Shown: piece after piece, positions 47,450-54,651 of the stretch
Layout: every line of letters starts with the position of its first letter
Numbering within the stretch: the first letter of the stretch is position 1
From: Evansella clarkii
GTDB lineage: Bacteria > Bacillota > Bacilli > Bacillales > Salisediminibacteriaceae
Length of the DNA: 64,000 bases
Reading direction: 5' to 3'
NCBI RefSeq assembly: GCF_002019695.1
Contig: NZ_KV917376.1
Location: 2,130,386 to 2,194,385 of the forward strand
The notes under the pieces: model-generated
What the model was told of the DNA's origin: nothing
What the model saw: only the letters and a program-made list of their open reading frames with translations
The model's database searches: none
Position numbers and translations under genes: made by a program

Positions 47450-48745
47450 ATGAATACGACGAAAAACAGATGGTTAATTGCTTTATCGGCGATTGCTATA
47501 CATCTTTCCATAGGGGCAGCCTACGCCTACAGTGTTTATACGAATCCAATTCGGGATGCCATGGGCTGGTCAACGACAGGAATTACCTTATCCTTTACAA
47601 TTATGATGGCTTTAGCAGGTTTTACAGCTGCCTTTTTTGGTTCCTTTGTGGAGAGGAAAGGGCCGAGAAAGTCCGCGATACTCGCTGCGGTGCTTTTTGG
47701 ACTTGGACAAGCCGGAGCCGGAGTGGCTGTTGCTGTAGATTCTCTTTTCCTATTTATTTTCACCTATGGATTTATGAGCGGGTTGGGAATGGGTATTGGT
47801 TACATTGCACCAGTTTCGACGCTCATCAAATGGTTCCCTGACCGCCGGGGGCTGGCGACTGGTATGGCTGTATTAGGATTTGGAGCTGGAGCTCTTATAA
47901 CAGCGCCACTCGCGGCAAGTCTTATGGAGACGATCACTATCTCAATGACTTTTTATATTTTAGGTATAAGTTATTTTATCCTTATGATCCTTGGTGCTTC
48001 GTATATCGCGCCGCCTCCTCAAGGCTGGATGCCAGAAGGGATGAAAAAGGATATTGCTTCAGGAAAGAAACCGGTGAAGCAGGATCTGTCCCAGCTGACA
48101 GCTAAAGAAGCTGTTCGTACAAAGCGTTTCTGGATGCTCTGGACGATGATGCTCATCAATGTTACCGCCGGAATTATGATGATCTCCGTGGCTTCCCCTA
48201 TGGCTCAGGAAGTTGTCGGCCTCACAGCTGCAGGTGCAGCGGCCATGGTAGGTATAATGGGGATTTTCAATGGTGGGGGAAGGCTCTTATGGGCAGCTGC
48301 TTCCGACTATATCGGCAGGCCTGTAGTATTCATCACCTTCTTCGCCCTGCAGCTAGTTGCATTTGTTACTATGCCTAATATTACAAATGTACTGCTTTTC
48401 CAGGCACTCGTGTTCATTGTGGTCAGCTGTTACGGAGGCGGATTCTCTAATCTTCCTGCTTTCATCGGGGATATGTTTGGAACAAAACAGTTGGGGGCTA
48501 TCCACGGTTTCCTGCTGACAACCTGGTCATTAGGAGGAATCCTGGGGCCGCTGTTAGTTTCCCAGATCAGGGAAGCTACAGCAAGCTATATCCCAGTATT
48601 CTATATTTTCACAGCATTGATTTTGCTGGCGTTCCTCATTTCTATTTTCCTTCAGCTCGACATTAAACGAGAAGAAAAAGGAGAACAGAAGAAAGAAGTC
48701 GTACGAACTGGTAAGTTACAATACAGTACTGCTTCGAAAAGATAA
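47450..48745 (+). CDS. OFA-family MFS transporter (oxalate/formate antiporter type)
   Basis: A 431-residue, twelve-helix major facilitator of the OFA group. WLIALSAIAIHLSIGAAYAYSVYTNPI (N-terminus), GLGMGIGYIAPVSTLIKWFPDRRGLATGMAV (about 108-138) and GGGFSNLPAFIGDMFG (about 325) are characteristic. GGGAGG precedes the ATG. Members exchange or import small carboxylates such as oxalate, formate or pyruvate. Placement after acsA suggests a short organic acid, but the two are separated by a repeat island. Confidence 0.9.
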   Translation: MNTTKNRWLIALSAIAIHLSIGAAYAYSVYTNPIRDAMGWSTTGITLSFTIMMALAGFTAAFFGSFVERKGPRKSAILAAVLFGLGQAGAGVAVAVDSLFLFIFTYGFMSGLGMGIGYIAPVSTLIKWFPDRRGLATGMAVLGFGAGALITAPLAASLMETITISMTFYILGISYFILMILGASYIAPPPQGWMPEGMKKDIASGKKPVKQDLSQLTAKEAVRTKRFWMLWTMMLINVTAGIMMISVASPMAQEVVGLTAAGAAAMVGIMGIFNGGGRLLWAAASDYIGRPVVFITFFALQLVAFVTMPNITNVLLFQALVFIVVSCYGGGFSNLPAFIGDMFGTKQLGAIHGFLLTTWSLGGILGPLLVSQIREATASYIPVFYIFTALILLAFLISIFLQLDIKREEKGEQKKEVVRTGKLQYSTASKR

Positions 48746-48758
48746 TAATGGTTATGTT

Positions 48759-48793
48759 AGGGGCAATCCGGAAAATGGCCGGATTGCCTCTTT
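48759..48793 (+). terminator. Terminator of the OFA transporter gene
   Basis: AGGGGCAATCCGG pairs with CCGGATTGCCTCT, followed by TT. Confidence 0.85.
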
Positions 48794-48874
48794 AATTATG
48801 CCGAAAAGCTAAAAAACTGGAGGTGATCCAGGAATCTACTATTAAAACATACAGGCGGATGAACTAATTCTAGG

Positions 48875-48946
48875 ACTCAGGGAACCAAAGGAGGTGCATT
48901 CGTTCCCTGACTGTGAGTAAAACTGATACTCAGGGAACGAAAGGAG
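48875..48946. repeat. Iterated ACTCAGGGAAC motifs
   Basis: ACTCAGGGAACCAAAGGAG (48875-48893) and ACTCAGGGAACGAAAGGAG (48928-48946) are direct repeats with one mismatch. An inverted TTCGTTCCCTGA (48899-48910) lies between them. It is non-coding, about 115 bases before the glucosidase gene. Confidence 0.6.
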
Positions 48947-49061
48947 TACTCCACCGCTCCCAGCGAAAACGAACAAACTAAACGCATCCTAAAAAATTAT
49001 ACAATTGATTCCAATTTAAAAACTGTGATACTTTAAAATTAACAAAAGAGGAGGCCTGCTC

Positions 49062-50726
49062 ATGAGGAGAAAATGGTGGAAAGAAGCGGTTGCGTATCAA
49101 ATATACCCCCGAAGCTTCAAAGATTCAAATGGTGACGGAATCGGTGACCTCCAGGGGATCATTTCCAAACTTGATTATCTAAAGGAGCTTGGGGTCGATG
49201 TAATCTGGGTTTGCCCGATTTACAAATCACCTAATGATGACAACGGCTATGATATTAGTGACTACAAAGATATTATGGAAGACTTCGGCACCATGGAAGA
49301 CTTCAATCAACTTCTTGAAGAAATCCACACCCGGGGCATGAAGCTGATCATGGACCTCGTTATTAACCATACTTCCGATGAGCATCCATGGTTTGTGGAA
49401 TCACGATCCTCTAAAGACAATCCATACAGGGATTATTACATCTGGCATCCTGGCAAAAAAGGCAGGGAGCCGAATAACTGGGAATCTATTTTTGGCGGCT
49501 CCGTCTGGGAATATGATGAAAAAACAAAAGAGTATTATATGCATGTTTTTTCCCGAAAGCAGCCTGACCTGAATTGGGAAAATCCAGCCGTAAGAAACGA
49601 CCTCTATGAGATGGTTAACTGGTGGCTTGATAAAGAGATCGACGGTTTCCGTGTGGATGCAATCAGCCATATTAAGAAAGTTCCTGGTTTTCCGAATCTC
49701 CCTAACCCGAAGAAAAAGAAATATGTTCCCTCCTTTGCAGGCCATATGAACCGGAAAGGTATACAGGTGTTTCTTGATGAACTCAAAGAAAAGACGTTTG
49801 AGAACTATGACATCATGACAGTTGGGGAAGCAAACGGTGTGAAGCTGGAGCAGGCGGATAAATGGGTCGGTGAAAAAAACGGTGTATTTAATATGATCTT
49901 TCAGTTTGAGCATCTCGACCTTTGGGGAGCCAGTAAAAAGGGAGGACTTGATCTGCCGGAGTTGAAGGAAACCCTGACTAAATGGCAGAAGGGCCTTGAG
50001 GGAGTCGGCTGGAATGCTCTTTTTCTGGAAAACCACGATCAGCCCCGTTCTGTTTCCACCTGGGGCAGTGAAAAATACCGGGATAAATCAGCGAAGTGCC
50101 TCGCAACAATGTATTTCCTTATGCAGGGGACACCATTTATTTATCAAGGCCAGGAAATTGGCATGACAAATGTTAAATATGATTCTATCGAGGATTATAA
50201 TGATGTGGCAATAAAAAACAGATATCGAAATGGAATTACAGAAGGTAAGTCACATGAAGAGCTGATGAAGTATATATGGAAAAACGGTCGGGATAATTCC
50301 CGGACCCCCATGCAGTGGGACAGCAGTGAAAATGCCGGTTTTACCACAGGAAAGCCATGGCTCAGAGTTAATCCAAATTATATGAAGATTAATGTGGAGC
50401 AGGCAAAGAAGAATAAAGATTCCATTTATCACTATTATAAAAATCTTATTAAACTAAGAAGCAGTAACGAGGTTTTAATATATGGGAGTTATGAGTTAAT
50501 CGCAGAAGATCACAAACAGGTATACACCTATAGCAGGAGCCTGGGGCAGGAGAAAGTGTTAATCATTACAAATCTTTTCCCGGAAGAAACGGAGCTTGAG
50601 CTTCCGGAATCTCTCTCTGCGAAAGAACAAAAGCTTCTGTTAAGTAACTATAATGGGAGCGACAGGAAGGAAACAGACAAAATTTTTCTGAGACCCTATG
50701 AAGCGAGAGTGTACAGACTAGAATAA
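49062..50726 (+). CDS. malL: GH13 alpha-glucosidase / oligo-1,6-glucosidase
   Basis: A 554-residue cytoplasmic glycoside hydrolase of family 13. It begins WWKEAVAYQIYPRSFKDSNG. The catalytic nucleophile is D199 (DGFRVDAIS), the acid/base E256 (TVGEANG) and the transition-state stabiliser D326 (ENHDQPRSVS). Length and motifs match MalL-type enzymes splitting isomaltose, maltose or sucrose. GAGGAGG precedes ATG 49062. It is monocistronic, with no sugar transporter next to it. Confidence 0.92.
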   Translation: MRRKWWKEAVAYQIYPRSFKDSNGDGIGDLQGIISKLDYLKELGVDVIWVCPIYKSPNDDNGYDISDYKDIMEDFGTMEDFNQLLEEIHTRGMKLIMDLVINHTSDEHPWFVESRSSKDNPYRDYYIWHPGKKGREPNNWESIFGGSVWEYDEKTKEYYMHVFSRKQPDLNWENPAVRNDLYEMVNWWLDKEIDGFRVDAISHIKKVPGFPNLPNPKKKKYVPSFAGHMNRKGIQVFLDELKEKTFENYDIMTVGEANGVKLEQADKWVGEKNGVFNMIFQFEHLDLWGASKKGGLDLPELKETLTKWQKGLEGVGWNALFLENHDQPRSVSTWGSEKYRDKSAKCLATMYFLMQGTPFIYQGQEIGMTNVKYDSIEDYNDVAIKNRYRNGITEGKSHEELMKYIWKNGRDNSRTPMQWDSSENAGFTTGKPWLRVNPNYMKINVEQAKKNKDSIYHYYKNLIKLRSSNEVLIYGSYELIAEDHKQVYTYSRSLGQEKVLIITNLFPEETELELPESLSAKEQKLLLSNYNGSDRKETDKIFLRPYEARVYRLE

Positions 50727-50735
50727 GGAAACACA

Positions 50736-50764
50736 AAAAAACTGCCCCGCAAGGCAGTTTTTTC
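50736..50764. terminator. Bidirectional terminator
   Basis: AAAAAACTGCC pairs with GGCAGTTTTTT; shared by the glucosidase gene and aroK. Confidence 0.92.
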
Positions 50765-50766
50765 CG

Positions 50767-51315
50767 TTAATCATACAATTCCCAGGAAGTTTTCAAAGCT
50801 TCGATAATATAATCGGCGACTTCTTCTGCTTCCAGGTTATCTGTGAAGATTTTAGAATGGTGATAAGAATAACTTTCCTGGCGTTTATAAAACAATTCTT
50901 CTATTTCTGCGGCTGATTTATTTTGCAGAACCGGTCTGCTGTCAATCAGCATATGCAGCCGGTTTTTCCAGGAATCCCAGGAAATGTCCAGGGCAAAAAC
51001 AATGCTGTTGTCCAGGCAGACGTTGCGGATTTCCTCCTGCAGAAAAGCCCCTCCGCCGAGGGAAATAACCTTGAGCTTCTGGCTGCAATACTGTTTCACA
51101 AGATTTTTTTCCTCTTCCCGAAAAGCTTTTTCTCCAACTTTCTCGAATATTTGTGGTATCGGCATATTATATTTTTCTTCGATTTTTTTGTCTATATCGA
51201 TAAAATTTCTGTATAGCTTCTCTGCCACCAGTTTGCCGACCGTTGTTTTTCCAACGCCCATAAATCCGATAAAAACTATATTTTTTTCACGCAATGAGGT
51301 ATTTGCATTGTTCAT
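50767..51315 (-). CDS. aroK: Shikimate kinase
   Basis: A 182-residue P-loop kinase phosphorylating shikimate. Walker A is GFMGVGKT (17-24). The shikimate-binding residues lie in FIDIDKKIEEKY, FREEEKNLV and VISLGGGAFLQ, with the LID Arg in SRPVLQNK. The start is 51315, with only a weak ribosome binding site. It is divergent from aroD, another shikimate-pathway gene, across about 160 bases. This is an unusual pairing outside the main aro operon. Confidence 0.93.
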   Translation of the reverse strand: MNNANTSLREKNIVFIGFMGVGKTTVGKLVAEKLYRNFIDIDKKIEEKYNMPIPQIFEKVGEKAFREEEKNLVKQYCSQKLKVISLGGGAFLQEEIRNVCLDNSIVFALDISWDSWKNRLHMLIDSRPVLQNKSAAEIEELFYKRQESYSYHHSKIFTDNLEAEEVADYIIEALKTSWELYD

Positions 51316-51474
51316 CTCTAAAACTCGCTTTCAAATATAATTAAGTATTCAACAATTATAGTATAGTATCTACATAAAGGGTGAAAGAATTATCCACTGT
51401 ACTTATTGAAATATATTTCGTGTTGATTTACACTTTAAAGCAATAAAGAATGTTGTGCAAGGAGGGAGATTATA

Positions 51475-52245
51475 ATGGGCGCTGAAAAAACTCTGCAAGT
51501 CAGAGGAAAGGTAATTAGCGGCAGCATGTCTGCTGTCTGCCTGCCGATTACAGGAAGAACGAGAGATGAAATTATGAAAGATACAGAACATGCGAAGAAA
51601 ACAGGCCCGGATATGATTGAGTGGCGCGCTGATTTTTTTGAAGGGCTTGGGGATGAAACTAAAGTAAAAGAAGTATTAACAGCCATAAGGGAGCGGCTCC
51701 CAGAGATACCGGTACTCTTTACAGTTCGTTCGGAAGCAGAAGGAGGCCAGCGAGTTTCTCTAAAAGAAGAAGATATTTTCCAGTTAACGAAGAATATTTG
51801 TGAAGCTGGCTTAATAGATATTGTTGATTTTGAACTGAGAAATTCAGAAGAGCGTATTACGGATTTAAGGAAGATTTCAAGAATACATAATATTTTGCTG
51901 CTTCTCTCGTACCATAATTTTTCTGAAACACCTGAAGAAGAACTGCTGATTGGGAAGTGCCAGGAGGCGGAACGATATGGAGCTGATATTGTAAAAACAG
52001 CTGTAATGGCAAATACCAGGGAAAATGTTCTGGATCTGTTAAACACAGCTCTAACTGTTGAAACGCGATTCAACATCCCTGCCGTCACAATAGCTATGGG
52101 GGAATACGGTCTTGTAAGCAGAGTGTTTGGCTGGATGTTCGGCTCCCCGATCACTTTTGGAGCAGGGGAAAAGAGCTCGGCCCCTGGGCAACTGCCTGTT
52201 GAAGAGTTGATGTCAGTGCTGGAAACCTTGAGAAAAAGCACATGA
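51475..52245 (+). CDS. aroD: 3-dehydroquinate dehydratase, type I
   Basis: A 256-residue class I dehydroquinase forming a Schiff base. PDMIEWRADFFE, VLFTVRSEAEGG, catalytic His in LLLSYHNFSETP, Schiff-base Lys in GADIVKTAVMA and SRVFGWMFGSPITFGA are all present. GGAGGGAG precedes the ATG. It may act in biosynthesis or in quinate/shikimate catabolism; with aroK beside it a shikimate role is likely. Confidence 0.94.
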   Translation: MGAEKTLQVRGKVISGSMSAVCLPITGRTRDEIMKDTEHAKKTGPDMIEWRADFFEGLGDETKVKEVLTAIRERLPEIPVLFTVRSEAEGGQRVSLKEEDIFQLTKNICEAGLIDIVDFELRNSEERITDLRKISRIHNILLLLSYHNFSETPEEELLIGKCQEAERYGADIVKTAVMANTRENVLDLLNTALTVETRFNIPAVTIAMGEYGLVSRVFGWMFGSPITFGAGEKSSAPGQLPVEELMSVLETLRKST

Positions 52246-52253
52246 GAAAGATA

Positions 52254-52297
52254 AAAAGCCTTGGCTATGCATAAGCAGCAGCCAAAGGCTTTTTTTA
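52254..52297 (+). terminator. Terminator of aroD
   Basis: AAAAAGCC-TTGGCT pairs with AGCCAA-AGGCTTTTT, followed by T. Confidence 0.9.
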
Positions 52298-52370
52298 ATT
52301 CTGTAAAAGTCACAAAATGATCATAATTAGCCGGATTTTAAAGTAATGATCAACTTTAAAAAATGATATT

Positions 52371-52392
52371 ATACATATAGGGGTATGTGTAT
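52371..52392. promoter_or_regulatory. CsoR/CstR-type operator O1, upstream of Fdh-like pair
   Basis: Contains TATAGGGGTATGTGTAT (52376-52392), shared with O4 at 63961-63977 except for one base. It is 26 bases before the downstream start codon. Confidence 0.6.
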
Positions 52393-52417
52393 GATGAATG
52401 TTAAGGGGAGATACAAG

Positions 52418-53479
52418 ATGGAAGAAAGTAATAGTAAAATAGACCGGCGGACCTTTTTAAAGCGTTCCGCTCAAGCTACTGTAGCAGCAGGAGTGATTGC
52501 GGCAACCAGCAACCCAATAATAGCTAAGGGAGCTGCGAATGAGGATGCCAGCGGTTATATAGGATCTATAATAGACCTGACAAAATGCGATGGATGTCCG
52601 AATTATGATACGCCGCTTTGTGTGACGGCATGCAACACGAAAAACAGCAGCCGGTTCCCACAGCCAGAGGGAGAGATTAAAGATTACTGGCCGCGGAAAA
52701 AACACGAAGACTGGTCAAAAGAGCAGGCGAGAACAGACCGCCTTACGCCTTATAACTGGACATTTGTAGAACAAGTAGAAGTAGAGCATGAAGGGATTAT
52801 AGAAAAGGTTTCCGTGCCAAGACGCTGTATGCATTGCATAGACGCGCCGTGCCAGAAACTTTGTCCGTTCGGGGTCATAGGAAAAACAGAACAGGGTGCT
52901 GTAAAAATAGATGAAGACTTCTGCATGGGAGGGGGAAAATGCCATTCTGTATGCCCATGGGACATTCCACAGCGCCAGGCTGGAGTTGGCCTATATATGA
53001 AACTTGCCCCAGATTTAGCAGGGGGAGGGGTTATGTATAAATGCGATATGTGCACCGACCTTCTTGCAAAAGGAGAAAGCCCTGCCTGCCAGACAGCATG
53101 TCCTACAGGAGCGGTTGAGTTCGGACCTGTAGATAAAATGAGAAAACTTGCTTATGAGAAAGCTTCCCAAATAAACGGGTATGTTTACGGCGACAGGGAA
53201 AATGGAGGAACATTGACTTTTTACGTTTCTAAAGTACCTTATGACAAAATAAATGAAGCTATTGTAAAGAGCAAAGAGAAAGATCTGGACCCGAGGCCAT
53301 CAGGGAGACCAGAAATGAAGCCCGACGTGGAAAATATGCTGGATACAGCGCACGGTTTTATGCTTGCAGCACTTGTAGCCCCAATTGCCGGAGCAGCGAC
53401 AGCGGGAATCACAGCCTATAAAGTTTTAAAAGGCAAAAAAGGCGGGGAGGAAGCGGTCGATGAAATACAAGAAGGATAA
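52418..53479 (+). CDS. FdhB/HybA-like four-cluster ferredoxin subunit, Tat-exported
   Basis: 353 residues. A twin-arginine signal (DRRTFLKRSAQATVAAG) is followed by 4Fe-4S motifs: CDGCPNYDTPLCVTACN, CMHCIDAPCQKLCPFG, CMGGGKCHSVCPW and CDMCTDLLAKGESPACQTACP. A C-terminal membrane anchor (about 315-340) follows. This is the electron-transfer subunit of formate dehydrogenase- or polysulfide reductase-type complexes. ATG 52418 follows AAGGGGAG. It overlaps the cytochrome gene by 20 bases. No molybdopterin catalytic subunit is next to it, so the donor is unknown. Confidence 0.88.
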   Translation: MEESNSKIDRRTFLKRSAQATVAAGVIAATSNPIIAKGAANEDASGYIGSIIDLTKCDGCPNYDTPLCVTACNTKNSSRFPQPEGEIKDYWPRKKHEDWSKEQARTDRLTPYNWTFVEQVEVEHEGIIEKVSVPRRCMHCIDAPCQKLCPFGVIGKTEQGAVKIDEDFCMGGGKCHSVCPWDIPQRQAGVGLYMKLAPDLAGGGVMYKCDMCTDLLAKGESPACQTACPTGAVEFGPVDKMRKLAYEKASQINGYVYGDRENGGTLTFYVSKVPYDKINEAIVKSKEKDLDPRPSGRPEMKPDVENMLDTAHGFMLAALVAPIAGAATAGITAYKVLKGKKGGEEAVDEIQEG

Positions 53480-54164
53480 AATTTTGCGTCAGCCCCTCTC
53501 CAATCGGATTGTTCATTGGGTAACAGCAGGCTCCATCCTGATGCTGATTATTACTGGTTTGGGGCAGATGCCGCTATACGGAAGGTATCTGCTATGGCAG
53601 CCATTTGGAACAAAATGGCTCACAAGCTATGAAATAACTTTATGGGTCCATTATTTCTTTGCAATTGTGCTGACTTTCATTATGTTCTATCATCTCGTCT
53701 ACCACATCATAAAAAAAGAGTTTCATATCTGGCCTAAAAAAGGTGATATAAAAGGTTCTTATGAAATTATAAAAGCGATGATTCTCAGGAAAAAAGAGCC
53801 GCCTAGTGATAAATATCTTCCTGAGCAACGCCTGGCATATGCTTTCTTTGCTTTTGGAATCGGGATCGCAATGGTCAGCGGGTTCTTTAAAATCATCAAA
53901 AACATGCATGGAGTACAGGCGTCTAACGAACTTCTTCTATGGGGAGCCCAGCTTCATAATCTGGGAACAGTTTTAATTACCATGGGGGTCTTTATGCATC
54001 TTGCCGCGTTTATCGTGAAAGCGAACCGCAAGCTTCTTCCAGGGATGTTCTCCGGGTTTGTGGATAAAGAATATGTAAAAGAGCGCCATTCTAACTGGTA
54101 CAATGAGCTGGAGCAGGAACTTGAACAGGAAATAAAATTGAAAAACGAGAAGCAGGCACAGTGA
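53460..54164 (+). CDS. Fdh gamma-type membrane cytochrome b
   Basis: A 234-residue four-helix di-haem cytochrome b of the FdhI type. Histidines suited to haem are in SNRIVHWVTAGSIL, WVHYFFAIVLTFIMFYHLVYHI and HNLGTVLITMGVFMHLAAFI. The tail is charged (about 210-234). GGGGAGG precedes ATG 53460, inside the end of the ferredoxin gene. Together they would pass electrons between an external enzyme and the quinone pool. Confidence 0.9.
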   Translation: MKYKKDKILRQPLSNRIVHWVTAGSILMLIITGLGQMPLYGRYLLWQPFGTKWLTSYEITLWVHYFFAIVLTFIMFYHLVYHIIKKEFHIWPKKGDIKGSYEIIKAMILRKKEPPSDKYLPEQRLAYAFFAFGIGIAMVSGFFKIIKNMHGVQASNELLLWGAQLHNLGTVLITMGVFMHLAAFIVKANRKLLPGMFSGFVDKEYVKERHSNWYNELEQELEQEIKLKNEKQAQ

Positions 54165-54220
54165 TTGCCTGCTTTTCTCCAAACCCGTCCTGAGCCCGTA
54201 CCTAACAGATGTTCATGGAA

Positions 54221-54229
54221 TGATATAAT
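54221..54229 (+). promoter_or_regulatory. Extended -10 promoter of the UGA-containing small gene
   Basis: TGATATAAT is a perfect extended -10 (TGN-TATAAT) 50 bases before ATG 54279; no good -35 is seen. Confidence 0.5.
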
Positions 54230-54278
54230 GAAGTAATAAGTAAGCTTGTTATCTTACTTTGAAAGGAGGACGCACAAG

Positions 54279-54449
54279 ATGGCCAATAATAAAAAAGACA
54301 TAACATGTATGCATGGCTCCTGAAGCCCCTCTAATAAAACAAGCAGCGAGGTAAAGAAGCATAGAAAAATGCCTTCTGTCTGACCTGGCACTTGGATTTG
54401 GCTCCTGGGAGGAGTCTATTTATTAGTAACACAATTTTTCTTCAGATAA
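54279..54449 (+). CDS. Candidate mini membrane selenoprotein with two in-frame UGA codons
   Basis: AAAGGAGG (54262-54269) stands nine bases before ATG 54279. The frame reads MANNKKDITCMHGS, UGA (54321-54323), a basic stretch ending KKHRKMPSV, UGA (54381-54383), then a short hydrophobic helix TWIWLLGGVYLLVTQFFF, and stops at TAA 54447-54449, ten bases before a strong terminator. Decoded through both UGAs it is 56 residues. A hairpin GGCTCC-TGGGA-GGAGTC (54400-54416) follows the second UGA by 16 bases, with G at the second loop position, fitting bacterial SECIS rules. No convincing SECIS follows the first UGA. If UGA is a stop, only 14 residues are made. Trp decoding or pseudogene decay are alternatives. 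Confidence 0.45.
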
Positions 54450-54458
54450 ATTTACTTC

Positions 54459-54491
54459 AAAAGGCTGCCGGCTTTGTCCGGCAGCCTTTTT
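54459..54491 (+). terminator. Terminator after the small UGA gene
   Basis: AAGGCTGCCGG pairs perfectly with CCGGCAGCCTT, followed by TTT. Confidence 0.92.
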
Positions 54492-54586
54492 CTGCCAAAA
54501 TGAATTAGCTTTTAAAAAATCCGCATGGGTTCACTACTTGGTGTGCCCGTACGATCTTCTCATTATAGGCATTGTTCCCCTCATTT

Positions 54587-54640
54587 AAAAAAGCTGTCCT
54601 GTACCAGCACTTTTCAGCGCTGGAACCTGGACAGCTTTTA
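54587..54640 (-). terminator. Terminator of the CoA-disulfide reductase gene
   Basis: On the minus strand AAAGCTGTCC pairs with GGACAGCTTT, with an inner CCAGC/GCTGG hairpin, ending in TTTTTT. Confidence 0.85.
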
Positions 54641-54651
54641 TAAAATTACTT

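Noticed and set aside
52385-54164. Complete formate dehydrogenase operon
   Set aside because: No molybdopterin catalytic subunit, fdhD or selA/selB is found on either side within the window.
54321-54383. UGA read as Trp as a general genetic code
   Set aside because: Many clear genes in the window end in TGA, such as fixA and moaD, so the standard code applies; only special recoding remains possible at this locus.
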